A DNA stretch of 64,000 nucleotides, from positions 124,001-188,000 of the forward strand of contig NZ_JBBIAB010000010.1 of the NCBI RefSeq assembly GCF_039634785.1, in the 5' to 3' direction. This DNA comes from Tistrella mobilis (GTDB taxonomy: Bacteria; Pseudomonadota; Alphaproteobacteria; Tistrellales; Tistrellaceae). A program made the translations under genes and the position numbers. Positions 36,589 through 45,934 of the stretch are shown piece by piece. A model generated the notes under the pieces. That model saw nothing but the letters and a program-made list of their open reading frames with translations. It searched no databases and was not told the origin of the DNA. How positions within the stretch are numbered: position 1 is the stretch's first letter; every line of letters starts with the position of its first letter.

Positions 36589-37161
36589 ATGTCCGTGCTC
36601 TACCAGTCCTCTTCCGACCTGCCCGACCTCGTCGCAGGCCTCTATGAGCGCCGGGCGCATGATCTGTATCTGGGCGAGCCGGTGACGGTCTACGAACATG
36701 CGGTGCAATCGGCAATGATCGCCGAGGCAGACGGCGCCGCACCGACGATGATCGCGGCCGCCCTGCTCCATGATGTGGGCCAGCTGATCCGCGGCGCCGC
36801 CGAGGAGGCCCATCGCCTGGCGGATGACGAAGAGCATGCCCGGGTCGGCGGCGACTTCCTCGCCAGCTATTTCCTGCCCGAGGTGGCGGAGGCGGTGCGC
36901 CTGCATGTCCAGGCCAAGCGCTATCTGGCGGCATCGGATGCCGGCTATGCCGCGACGCTGACCCCGGCCGCCCGGGTCGCCCTTTCGGCCGGCGGCGGTG
37001 CGATGTCCCAGGAAGAGGCGACGGTGTTCCGCATCCGCCGCCATGCCGATACCGCCCTCAGACTGCGGCGCTATTGCGACCGGGCGAAGCAGCGCAATCT
37101 CGTGCTGCCCCGCTTCCGCAGCTTCGCCCGCCATGTGCTGGCGGCCTCGCGGCGCGACTGA
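36589..37161 (+). CDS. PhnZ-like HD-domain diiron oxygenase
   Basis: A 190-residue HD-fold protein of the phosphonate-degradation HD oxygenase family. The metal ligands of PhnZ are present in order: His37, His61-Asp62 (LLHDVGQ), His83, His106 and a C-terminal Asp (about 164). The Tyr27-x2-Glu30 pair that gates the open iron site in PhnZ is also kept. PhnZ splits 2-amino-1-hydroxyethylphosphonate with O2, releasing phosphate. No phnY hydroxylase is adjacent. Its stop lies 11 bases from the converging tamB stop. It could serve another organophosphonate. Confidence 0.84.
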   Translation: MSVLYQSSSDLPDLVAGLYERRAHDLYLGEPVTVYEHAVQSAMIAEADGAAPTMIAAALLHDVGQLIRGAAEEAHRLADDEEHARVGGDFLASYFLPEVAEAVRLHVQAKRYLAASDAGYAATLTPAARVALSAGGGAMSQEEATVFRIRRHADTALRLRRYCDRAKQRNLVLPRFRSFARHVLAASRRD

Positions 37162-37172
37162 AGCCCCTTCCG

Positions 37173-40100
37173 TCAGTAGTCATAGCTCCAGGTCGCGCCC
37201 ACGGAACTGCCACCCTCGGCACCGACTTCGGTGTCGACCTTGATGTTGGGCAGCACCTCCAGCTCTACCGTTACGGCACTGCTGCCGGCCCCCTGCTCGA
37301 CGCCGACGAACAGATCGTCGCTCAGATATTTGCCGGCCCTGACCGAGGCGCCGGAGCCGGTATCGTCGGTGCCGACATCCAGCACGTCGAGCCCGAACAG
37401 GTCGCGGGCAAAGCCGGTGGGGTCGAAACCGCCGCCCCCGCCGCCGGTCAGCGTCGCCAGCCCCTGCCCGACCCTGATCGCGTCCACGGCCGAGAGTTTC
37501 GCCCCCGGCTTGCCGAAGAAGGCCCGGGCCAGGATCTCGTCCTGCGCCAGCGCCGGTTCGGAACTCAGCGTCAGCTGCGGTGCCGATGCCCGGCCGGTGA
37601 CCTGCACGATGGCGGTGACATCGGCATTGGTCAGCGTCGCTTCGATATCGAGCCGCGGATCGATATCGGCCAGACCGTCGAAGGTGATGACACCCTTCGA
37701 GAAGGTCAGGGTCCGCCCGACCACATCGGCCTCGCCGCGCACTACGCTGAGTTCGCCGTTGATCACCGGCGCGCCGGTGGTGCCGCGCACCTTCAGATTG
37801 CCCTGCCATTCGGTGTCCAGCCCGCGGCCGCGCACGAAGATCCGCCCCGGCGCCCGGACATCGATGTTGAGCGCCAGCCCGCCCGATGCCTGCTGCTGCT
37901 GTTCGGGCGAGCCCGGATCCGCCACCACCCGGCCGTTCCTGACCTCGACCACGTCGATCGTGCGGATCGAGGGGCCGCCGCTGTCGATCAACCGGACCTC
38001 TGCCTGACGCACCGTCACGGTCCCGCCCAGCTGTCCATCGCCCAGCCCGCCGGTCATCGCCAGATTGCCGTCGAGCACCGCATCGACATCGTCGCGGCGC
38101 ACCAGGCGGGCCTGGTCGATCTTCACCTTGATATCCATGCGCGGGTCGGCAAGGTCGTCCAGATTGACCGTGCCGTTCACGGCAACCGTGCCGCTGCCGC
38201 CGTCGCGCGCGTCCAGCTTCACCGCCAGGCAGCAGCGTCCCGAGACACCGATCTCGCCGGTAATGCCGGTCAGCAGCGTGCCCACATCCTGGTTCTCATA
38301 AGCCGCATCGGTCAGCCTGATGCCGCCTGCGACATCCGGATTGGCGACGGTGCCGTTCACGGTCATGTCGGCATCGATCCGCCCGGCGAAGCGCTGGCCG
38401 TCGATGCCGGCGGCCAGCGCCAGCCGGCCCAGATCGCCCTGCCATCGCAGCCGGCCCTCGACCGGCCCGGCGTCATCCAGCGCAATCTCCGTCGGCGCCC
38501 CGCGCCGGAAGGGCTGGAGCGGCGCCCTGGCGGTGACCGTCAGCGGCTGTTCGCCCAGACCTGCGATCGCGAGGTCCAGATCCGCGGTCCGGTCGCCGAG
38601 CGTCGCCTTCACATCGCCCGAGATGATCGGCGTTTCCATGCCTTCGACCTCGGCATCGACCGGCAGGTCGCGGATGGTGAGCGTCACAGCACCCTCCCGC
38701 CCGCGGGGGCCCATGGCCAGATCGATCGTGCCGTCCAGCCGGCCGCCATTGCCGATCGGCGCCTGGAACCGGCGCAGCGGGTCGAGCGGCACCGCCGTCA
38801 GCCGGCCTTCGGCGGTCAGCCGATCCGGCGCCATCACGGCATCAAGCACGATGCGGCCGGCCTTGCCGATCCGCAATTCGGGCAGGTCGACGCGGGTCGC
38901 ATCGGCAAGACGCACCGTCGCCGGCGCACCCAGCCCCAGTTCTTCACCCAGGGCCTGGCCCTTCAGCCGGTCGAGCGTCAGCACCATCGCCCCCTGCCGG
39001 TCGGTCGCCAGATTGCCGCCGGCATCCAGCGTCAGCCGGCCCTTGAAATTGCCGGTCGCCGCCAGATCGAACCCCGTCGCCGCCCCCTGGGGCGTGGCCG
39101 TGGCTTTCAGCGTGGCCAGCTGCACGGGGCCGGCGGTTACCCGCTCGGCCGCGATGGTCGCCCGACCGCCCGGCCGGCCCTGGTCCAGAACCATGTCGGC
39201 ATCCAGCGTCAGCCGGTCGGCCGCGACACTGCCGGCCACCGAAAGCGCCGCCGCCTCGCCATCGGCCTTCACCGTCTGGCGGCCGCGCCGGTCGGCACCA
39301 AGATCGACATCCAGCGACAGCCGCCCGCCCATGTCGAGCCCGGCCAGCCGGCCGATCGGCGCCAGATCCGGCGCGTCGATGTCGAGCCGGCCGCGCACCA
39401 GCGCATCGGCGAGCGTCACCGCCGCCTGGCCGCGCGCCGTGGTGCCGGCGAAATCGAGGGCAAGCGCGCTCACGTCCAGGCGTTTGCCGCCATCGGCCGA
39501 AGCGGCCTCGGCCGTCAGCCTGAGCGGGCCTTCCGCGGTCTCGCCCTCCAGGGCCACGCGACCGGTCGGGGCCGTGAGCAGATTGCGACCGTCGAGATCG
39601 AGCGTCAGGCGCTGGACATCGATCGAGCCCAGCCGGCCATCCGCCAGCCGGGCCGTCACCCGCGCCGCCGGATCGGAAAGATTGCCGGCGAGCGCGATAT
39701 CTGCCTCCAGCCGGCCCGCGGCCGGCGCGCCGACCGCATCCGCCAGCCGCCCCAGATCGCGCACCGCAAGGGTGAGCTTCGTGCCGTCGAGCCCGCCCGC
39801 AGCCCCCAGCGCCGCCCGTCCGGCGAGGCGGGTGGTGCCGGTTGCAAGCGACAGGTTCTCGGCCGTGACCCCGCCCTCGCCCGTGACGGTCACCCGGGTG
39901 GCCAGATCGATCCGCCCGGCCAGCGCCGCATCGGCCTCTGGAATGCCGAGCTGCAGCGACCGGCCTTCGGCGGAGACATCCGCCACCAGACGGCTCGCCG
40001 GATTGCCGGTAACCGTGACATCGACCCCCAGCGTGCCGGCAAGCTGCGGCAGGCCGGCAAGGGTGGCGAGCCGGCTCAATTTTTCGGCCGACAGCCCCGC

Positions 40101-41819
40101 CTGGGCGTCGATGGTGCCATCATCCAGGGCGTAGCTGCCGGTGGCCGAAAGGTTGGCGGTGCCGATGTCGAGCAGTGCCGCATCGATCACCACCTTGTCC
40201 GCGGCACCGTCGAAGCTGCCCCGGGTCTTGAGCGACAGAACCCCGTCGGCCGCCTCTGGCGGCAGGCCCAGCGCCGCCGGGCGCGGCCCGTCGAGATCCA
40301 GATCCAGCGCCAGATCCAGATCGGCCGGCAGATCCTGCGCCGGGGCGCGGCCGGTCACCGCCGCGGTCAGCCGGGCGGCATTGGCGAAGGGCCCGCCATC
40401 GCCGATGCCCTGCAGCCGCGGCGCCGCCAGCGTCGCCGCCAGCCGGGCATCGACGGCGGGCCAGGTGCCGTCGACATCCAGCGTCAGGGTCGCCGCCGAC
40501 ATCGCCGCCGGCTGCGCCAGCGCCAGAAGCGGCGCCGTGCCCGAGACATTGCCGGTCAGCCGCGCCTGCACCGCACCGGTGCCGGTATCCATCCCGGCCG
40601 TGCCCGAAAGGGTGACGCCGCCGGTCGAGAGCGCCAGCCGGTCGACGGTCAGCGTCTGGCCATCCGGCTGCCGCGCCGACAGATCGAAGGAGAGCGGGGT
40701 TTCCGAGGCCAGCACCAGCGGCGGCACCGGTTGATCCGCAGATGCGTCCTGCGCGAGGGATGCGTCGCCCTCGACGGGTGCGTCACCCGCTGCGGGTGCG
40801 GCGACATCGGCCCCGGCCAGCGCCCGGCCCATGCCGGCCCAGTCGAGTTCGCCCTGAAGCTGCAGCGAGGGATCGGGACGCAATGCCAATGCGATGCCGG
40901 TCTCAAGATCGGCCAAGCCCTGCACATCCGCCGTCAGCCGACCGGTCCAGCCCTCCAGCGGGCCCGAGCCTTCAAGCCTGGCGGTGATCGGCGGCCGGCC
41001 GGGAAGATCCGCCATGGTCGCGACCAGCCCGCCTGCCGCCTCTTCGGCGACCAGATCGACATCCAGCGTGCCGGCCTTGAGATCGGTTTCCAGGGCAGCA
41101 GACACCCGTCCCGCCGGGCCGTCCAGGCGATGGATGTCGAGCCTGGCCCACGAGGTATCGCCACGCCCGACCCGCGCGGCGCCATCGACCCCCAGCATGG
41201 CCGGCGCATCCAGGCCGGTCAGCCGCGGATCGAGTTCGAGCAACGAAACGCTCAGCTGCCGGAGATCCAGCGTCAGCGGCGGCAGCATGCCCTCGTCGGG
41301 CAGGCGCACGGTCCGCGGATCGAAGGGCTCCGACGGTGGCGGCGGCGTGCCGTCATCGGGCGGCGGCGCAACCTTGATCCGCTCCGCCGCGATGGTCGCA
41401 ATCTCGATGCGCCCGGCGAGCAGGGCCGAGGGCCGCCACGAGAAGGTGACGTCGTCGGCCACCAGCCAGGGATCGGCCGGATCGCCGATGCGGAGCCGCG
41501 GCAGATGCAGGCGTCCAAACAGGCTGCCCTCGATCGCCGGCAGATCAACCGGCCCCAGACCGGCCGCCTCGATCCCGTCACGGGCGAGCCCGGCGATGGT
41601 CCGGCGCCCCTGATCGCTGTCGGCCCAGATCGCCGCGCCGCCGATACCGCCGGCCACAACCACCACCAGGCCCACCACCCCATAGCCCAGGATCTTCCGG
41701 ATCCGGCCACGGCGCCGTCCCGCCCTGCCTTTGGCAGGTCCGGGCTTGGGTGGCTCGGCTCCGCCGCTGGAGGACGGGGTCGAGGGATCGGGTGCCCGTT
41801 CGGGCGTATCACTGCTCAC
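37173..41819 (-). CDS. tamB: TamB, translocation and assembly module inner-membrane subunit
   Basis: A 1548-residue AsmA/TamB-type protein. A short Pro/Lys-rich cytoplasmic N-terminus precedes one membrane anchor (ILGYGVVGLVVVVAGGIGGAA). A very long repetitive beta-taco region (LDLSGTA-like repeats throughout) follows, and the DUF490 C-terminus (GVITFDGLADIDPRLDIEATLTNADVTAIVQVTG, ARAFFGKPGAKLSAVDAI; ends SVGATWSYDY). It spans the periplasm, meets TamA, and helps insert outer-membrane proteins or carry lipids. GTG start, 49 bases after the tamA stop. Confidence 0.95.
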   Translation of the reverse strand: MSSDTPERAPDPSTPSSSGGAEPPKPGPAKGRAGRRRGRIRKILGYGVVGLVVVVAGGIGGAAIWADSDQGRRTIAGLARDGIEAAGLGPVDLPAIEGSLFGRLHLPRLRIGDPADPWLVADDVTFSWRPSALLAGRIEIATIAAERIKVAPPPDDGTPPPPSEPFDPRTVRLPDEGMLPPLTLDLRQLSVSLLELDPRLTGLDAPAMLGVDGAARVGRGDTSWARLDIHRLDGPAGRVSAALETDLKAGTLDVDLVAEEAAGGLVATMADLPGRPPITARLEGSGPLEGWTGRLTADVQGLADLETGIALALRPDPSLQLQGELDWAGMGRALAGADVAAPAAGDAPVEGDASLAQDASADQPVPPLVLASETPLSFDLSARQPDGQTLTVDRLALSTGGVTLSGTAGMDTGTGAVQARLTGNVSGTAPLLALAQPAAMSAATLTLDVDGTWPAVDARLAATLAAPRLQGIGDGGPFANAARLTAAVTGRAPAQDLPADLDLALDLDLDGPRPAALGLPPEAADGVLSLKTRGSFDGAADKVVIDAALLDIGTANLSATGSYALDDGTIDAQAGLSAEKLSRLATLAGLPQLAGTLGVDVTVTGNPASRLVADVSAEGRSLQLGIPEADAALAGRIDLATRVTVTGEGGVTAENLSLATGTTRLAGRAALGAAGGLDGTKLTLAVRDLGRLADAVGAPAAGRLEADIALAGNLSDPAARVTARLADGRLGSIDVQRLTLDLDGRNLLTAPTGRVALEGETAEGPLRLTAEAASADGGKRLDVSALALDFAGTTARGQAAVTLADALVRGRLDIDAPDLAPIGRLAGLDMGGRLSLDVDLGADRRGRQTVKADGEAAALSVAGSVAADRLTLDADMVLDQGRPGGRATIAAERVTAGPVQLATLKATATPQGAATGFDLAATGNFKGRLTLDAGGNLATDRQGAMVLTLDRLKGQALGEELGLGAPATVRLADATRVDLPELRIGKAGRIVLDAVMAPDRLTAEGRLTAVPLDPLRRFQAPIGNGGRLDGTIDLAMGPRGREGAVTLTIRDLPVDAEVEGMETPIISGDVKATLGDRTADLDLAIAGLGEQPLTVTARAPLQPFRRGAPTEIALDDAGPVEGRLRWQGDLGRLALAAGIDGQRFAGRIDADMTVNGTVANPDVAGGIRLTDAAYENQDVGTLLTGITGEIGVSGRCCLAVKLDARDGGSGTVAVNGTVNLDDLADPRMDIKVKIDQARLVRRDDVDAVLDGNLAMTGGLGDGQLGGTVTVRQAEVRLIDSGGPSIRTIDVVEVRNGRVVADPGSPEQQQQASGGLALNIDVRAPGRIFVRGRGLDTEWQGNLKVRGTTGAPVINGELSVVRGEADVVGRTLTFSKGVITFDGLADIDPRLDIEATLTNADVTAIVQVTGRASAPQLTLSSEPALAQDEILARAFFGKPGAKLSAVDAIRVGQGLATLTGGGGGGFDPTGFARDLFGLDVLDVGTDDTGSGASVRAGKYLSDDLFVGVEQGAGSSAVTVELEVLPNIKVDTEVGAEGGSSVGATWSYDY

Positions 41820-41868
41820 GTTTCGGTCTCACTCCGCCTCGGAAGGCCGCATCCGGGTCACCGGTCGG

Positions 41869-43881
41869 TCAGAATGCCTGTCCAAGGCTGATATAGATCT
41901 GATAGGGGTCGTCGGCATCCCGGCGGTCGAGCGGCAGGGCCACATCGAAGCGGAACGGACCGAGCGGCGTGTAATAGCGCAGACCCAGCCCGGCGCCGGT
42001 CCGCAGATTGGTGGACAGATCCGGCCAGGGCTCTTCCGAGATCTGGCCGGCTTCGATGAAGGGCACGACGGAAATGTCCTGGGTCACCGGCATGCGCAGT
42101 TCAACCCCGGCTTCGGCCACCGACCGGCCGCCCAGCGGGTCGCCATTACCGTCCAGCGGTCCCAGCATGCGATAGCCATAGCCGCGCACCGACCCGCCTC
42201 CACCGGCATAGAAGCGCTTGTCCGCCGGCAGGGTTGCCGTTGCGGCACCGGCGACGGAGCCGATCCGCCCGCGGCCGGCCAGCACCCAGCGCCCCAGCTC
42301 GTCCAGCGGCACATAGATCGAGCCGTTGAGTTCGGCCCTGAGGAAGCTGATCGCCGCCCCCTCGATCGCGCCGGTATAGGGGATCACCTCGCCCGAGATG
42401 CGATAGCCGCGCCGCGGGTCCAGCAGGCTGTCCGAGGCATCGCGCGACAGGGTCACCGGCACGCCCAGCAGATAGCTGGTCCGCTCGCCCTTCTCGTCGT
42501 CGAGGATCTTGTATTCCGGGGCGAGCGCCAGAGAGCCGCGCCAGCCGTCGCCCAGCGCCCGTTCCTGGCCGAAACGGGTCTCGATACCGGTCTGCTGGAA
42601 GGCGTCGGTGTCTTCGTTGATCAGCTTGACCGTGCCGAAATTGAACCGGTCCTCGCGCGGGTGCGGCCGCTTGTAGTTCACGTCCAGTTCCTGAAGCACC
42701 GGCGAAATGTCGAGTTCGGTGCGCAGCTTGTCGCCACGGCCGGTCAGGTTGCGATGCTCCCAGAAGGCACGCAGTTCCGGCCCGACGGTCGTCGAATAGC
42801 GCACGCCGGCACCGATGCTCCGCGGGGGGCCTTCGACCACCGTCAGTTTCACCGGCATGCTGCCGTCGGCCGGCGGGGTCTCGGGCGTCTCGATCACGGC
42901 CGAGGAGAACAGCCCCGTGGCCAGCAGGTCGGCGCGGAAGCTTTCGATCTTGCCGGCATCATAGGTGTCGCCGGGCTGCCAGGGGCGCTTGCCCTCCACC
43001 ACCGTCGCCAGCACGTCTTCCAGCCCTTCGACGCTGGTATCGCCGAAGCGGGTGAAGGGGCCGCTGTCGATGTCGACCGTCACCGCCATGCTGCGGGTGT
43101 CATGGTCCACGACCGCGCGGCGGCCGGTCTGGCGGGCGAAGGGATAGCCGTTGGCGCCCAGCGTCGTCAGCAGGCGGCGCTCGCCGGCCACGACTTCCGC
43201 AGCCTCGGCGGCCGCCCCCATCGGCAGGCCCAGCGCCTTGGGCGTCAGCTTTTCGGCATCGACCAGCGGCGGCTGACCGGCCGCCCAGTCGACCGTCCAG
43301 CCGGCCAGCTTGTAGCGTGGCCCCGGGCGCACCGTGATCTGTGCGGCCGGCGGCTCGGCATCGCGATCGATGCGCAGGCGCACCTCGCCATCGAAATAGC
43401 CGCGCGAGCGCAGGGCCTTCTGGAACAGCTCCACATCGCCCTGCCCGCGGCGGCGCAACGCCGCCAGGCTCGGCGGCGGTCGATCCTCCAGCCGGCGCAG
43501 CTCCGACAGGCTGTCGAACAGCTCGTCCAACGGCGCATCGGCAAGCTCGTCCACCTGTGGCTGGCTGCCGGTAACGCTGCCGGCGGCGCCCTCCTTCTCC
43601 TCCCGGGCACGTTTCTCGGCCCGGGCCTCGGCCAGACGCTGCTGTTCCGCCGCCTCTTCCGGATCCAGCCCCTCGACGGTGATCTGCGTCGTATAGGTCA
43701 CCCCGCCCACGGTCGCGAAAAGCGGCTCGCCGCTTTCGGCCACCGGTTCCTCATCCACCAGACCAAGGCTCCGGCCGACATCATTGACGGTCCCGCATCC
43801 ACCGAGCAGGGCTGCGGCAAACAGCGCCGGGACCAGCAGAAGACGGGAAGTGTGGGACGGGCCGATCTTGCGACATGGCAC
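41869..43881 (-). CDS. tamA: TamA, Omp85-family outer-membrane assembly factor with lipoprotein-type signal
   Basis: A 670-residue protein. POTRA-like domains occupy about 60-370 and contain QVDELADAPLDELFDSLSELRRL and ALRSRGYFDGEVRLRI. The barrel (375-670) has the Omp85 loop motif GGGGSVRGYGYRMLGPLDG and ends IYISLGQAF. Unusually the signal ends in a lipobox (LLGGC, Cys29), implying a lipidated N-terminus. A charged linker, about 80-105, precedes the first well-matched POTRA. The GTG start follows GGAGG. Partner is TamB, encoded next. Confidence 0.93.
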   Translation of the reverse strand: MPCRKIGPSHTSRLLLVPALFAAALLGGCGTVNDVGRSLGLVDEEPVAESGEPLFATVGGVTYTTQITVEGLDPEEAAEQQRLAEARAEKRAREEKEGAAGSVTGSQPQVDELADAPLDELFDSLSELRRLEDRPPPSLAALRRRGQGDVELFQKALRSRGYFDGEVRLRIDRDAEPPAAQITVRPGPRYKLAGWTVDWAAGQPPLVDAEKLTPKALGLPMGAAAEAAEVVAGERRLLTTLGANGYPFARQTGRRAVVDHDTRSMAVTVDIDSGPFTRFGDTSVEGLEDVLATVVEGKRPWQPGDTYDAGKIESFRADLLATGLFSSAVIETPETPPADGSMPVKLTVVEGPPRSIGAGVRYSTTVGPELRAFWEHRNLTGRGDKLRTELDISPVLQELDVNYKRPHPREDRFNFGTVKLINEDTDAFQQTGIETRFGQERALGDGWRGSLALAPEYKILDDEKGERTSYLLGVPVTLSRDASDSLLDPRRGYRISGEVIPYTGAIEGAAISFLRAELNGSIYVPLDELGRWVLAGRGRIGSVAGAATATLPADKRFYAGGGGSVRGYGYRMLGPLDGNGDPLGGRSVAEAGVELRMPVTQDISVVPFIEAGQISEEPWPDLSTNLRTGAGLGLRYYTPLGPFRFDVALPLDRRDADDPYQIYISLGQAF

Positions 43882-44124
43882 CTGTGAGAGGCCTCCGGAT
43901 CAAGCTGCATCATGCGCGACGGGCGCCGCTTCACCTTAACGACCCCCGCCCCCGGACGGCAAGCCGGGCTCCCCCTTCGTGCCGTGACGAATTTTGGAAC
44001 CGGCCCGATCAGGGGCGGGCCCGGCGCGCAAGTGGCATTGACGCGAGCACATATCGCGCGCAACGATCATCTCATGCGCTCACCGCAGAAATGAGCCGTT
44101 CACCTGTCCGGAGGATCATCCACG

Positions 44125-45060
44125 ATGCTTGGCATCAAGCTCAGCGAGATCGAAACGTTCCTCGCGGTCGCCGAGGCGGGGTCGATCAACGGCGCCGCCC
44201 GTCGCATGCATCTGACACAGCCGGCCGTCACCCGGCAGATCCAGCGGCTGGAAGCGGAGCTGGGGTTGATTCTGCTCGACCGGCGCAGCAAACCGCCGAC
44301 GCTGACCGCCGCCGGTCGCGATGCGATGGAGCATTGCCGCCGTGTGCTGAGTGCGGTGGAAGATCTGAAGGCGATGGGCATGGCCGAGGGGGCCACCGCC
44401 GGACGGCTCCGCCTCGGCTTTGCCCATGGCGTGGTCGATCTGGCCGTCACCCGGCCGATCGACGAGCTGCGCGCCGCCTTCCCGCTGGTCGCCCTGCAGA
44501 TCGGCAGCGGCTGGACCGGGGAGTTGATCGATCAGGTCCGCGACGGCCGCCTGGATGCCGCCGTCGTGCTGATCGACCCCAACGAACACCCCCCGCAGGA
44601 TATCGAAGGGGTGCGGGTCGGCTCCGAACCAGTCTGGATCGTGGGCTCCGCACGTGACGAAACCTCCTCTGGTCCGATCGCGCCCGAAGAGCTGGCCCGG
44701 GCAAGCTGGGTGCTCAACCCCGAAGGCTGCGGCTATCACATGGTGGTGCAGCGTCTGCTCGACCGTATGGGCGCGCGGCTGGAAGTTGCGGCCGAGGTTC
44801 TGGGGCCCGACATCCAGCTCTCGCTGATCGCCCGTGGCGTCGGGTTCGGGCTGGTGCCGGCCCGCCGGGTGATGCAGAGCGCCCAGGCCGGCGAGCTGCG
44901 GCGGATCGAGGTGCGGGGACTGGACCTGTCCCTTGCGGTCTGGGTGCTGCGGTCCTCTCTCGCCGGCCGGCTGACGCCGGCCATCGATCATCTGGCAGGT
45001 TCGCTCGCCACCCTCTGGGCACCCGCCTCCACCCCGGCCGCGGCGGTCGCGGCCGTCTGA
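44125..45060 (+). CDS. LysR-family transcriptional regulator
   Basis: A 311-residue regulator: helix-turn-helix at 5-65 (IETFLAVAEAGSINGAARRMHLTQPAVTRQIQRLEAELG in parts), then a periplasmic-binding-protein-like effector domain from about 92. The ATG follows GGAGG. LysR genes usually control a divergent neighbour; tamA lies divergently 243 bases away but is not a typical target. Its 3' end overlaps the SGNH hydrolase gene on the other strand by 73 bases. Confidence 0.93.
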   Translation: MLGIKLSEIETFLAVAEAGSINGAARRMHLTQPAVTRQIQRLEAELGLILLDRRSKPPTLTAAGRDAMEHCRRVLSAVEDLKAMGMAEGATAGRLRLGFAHGVVDLAVTRPIDELRAAFPLVALQIGSGWTGELIDQVRDGRLDAAVVLIDPNEHPPQDIEGVRVGSEPVWIVGSARDETSSGPIAPEELARASWVLNPEGCGYHMVVQRLLDRMGARLEVAAEVLGPDIQLSLIARGVGFGLVPARRVMQSAQAGELRRIEVRGLDLSLAVWVLRSSLAGRLTPAIDHLAGSLATLWAPASTPAAAVAAV

Positions 45061-45932
45061 ACCCGCTTGGGCGCCGCCGGCGCCGCCTCGTCTTCCTCCA
45101 CCGTATGGGCGATTGCCGCGGCAAGGGCGCGGGAGATGCAGGCATAGCCCAAGGCGTTCAGATGGAAGCGGTCGGTGAACAGCAGATCCGGGGTCGGATG
45201 CGCGCGGTCCTCTTCCCAGGCGGTCATCAGCGCATAGCGGCTGTAGATGGGGGTATGGGTCTCATCCGCCACCTGATGCATCAGGGTGACGAAGGCCGCA
45301 TAGGTTCCGGGATCCTTGGCCCCGGGATAGAGCTGCAGATCCATCAGCAGCGCATCGGCGCCACTCTCGCGGATCATCTCCAGCCCCTCGCGCAGCTGAT
45401 CGGTGAAGCGGGCGCGGTCGACCGCGCGCAGCGCATCATTGGTACCGGCCTGCCAGATCACCAGATCGGGATCGTTTTCGGCCAGCAGCTCGTCCAGCCG
45501 CGCCAGCTGGTCGGCCGCGATCTCGCCGCCGACACCGGCATTGATCACCCGGACGCGGCTCTCAGGGTAGCGGCGGGCCAGATCGCGCTCCAGCCGGAAG
45601 GGATAGCTCGCCTCGGGCCGCGGCGCGCCATAGCCCTGGGTGGACGAGGACCCGATGGCCAGCACCACCAGCGGCCGCCCCTCTTCCAGCTTCTCGTCCG
45701 TCACCGGCAGATCGCCCGCCAGATCCGGGCCGTCTTCCGGCACGCGGCAGACGCCGTCGATGCTGGTATCCAGGGCAAGGCCGAAGCTGCCGGCATCCTG
45801 TTCCGGTGCCGGCTTCGGCGTCGCCGCTGCCTCGGCAGCCAGTGCCTCAGGCGGCACCGCCGCCAGCCCCGGCAGGAGCATGGCGGCGGTAACGGTCAGC
45901 GGGCGAAGGACGTGGTGCAGCAGGCGGGTCAT
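44988..45932 (-). CDS. Exported SGNH/GDSL hydrolase
   Basis: A 314-residue protein with a signal peptide (LTVTAAMLLPGLAAVPPEALAAEAA in parts). SGNH blocks: I VLAIGSSSTQGYGA (nucleophile Ser), II NAGVGGE, III WQAGTNDALR, V TDRFHLNALGY (Asp/His). It should remove or transfer acyl groups in the periplasm. Its ATG is 2 bases after the OpgC-like gene stop, so the two are a unit; SGNH plus OpgC-type acyltransferase often modify periplasmic glucans or other polysaccharides. A large upstream extension in frame is antisense-type noise and is rejected. Confidence 0.9.
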   Translation of the reverse strand: MTRLLHHVLRPLTVTAAMLLPGLAAVPPEALAAEAAATPKPAPEQDAGSFGLALDTSIDGVCRVPEDGPDLAGDLPVTDEKLEEGRPLVVLAIGSSSTQGYGAPRPEASYPFRLERDLARRYPESRVRVINAGVGGEIAADQLARLDELLAENDPDLVIWQAGTNDALRAVDRARFTDQLREGLEMIRESGADALLMDLQLYPGAKDPGTYAAFVTLMHQVADETHTPIYSRYALMTAWEEDRAHPTPDLLFTDRFHLNALGYACISRALAAAIAHTVEEDEAAPAAPKRVQTAATAAAGVEAGAQRVASEPAR

Positions 45933-45934
45933 GA

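Noticed and set aside
37074-41891. 1600-codon open frame antisense to tamB
   Set aside because: No domain, low complexity, and tamB has a full set of family features on the other strand.
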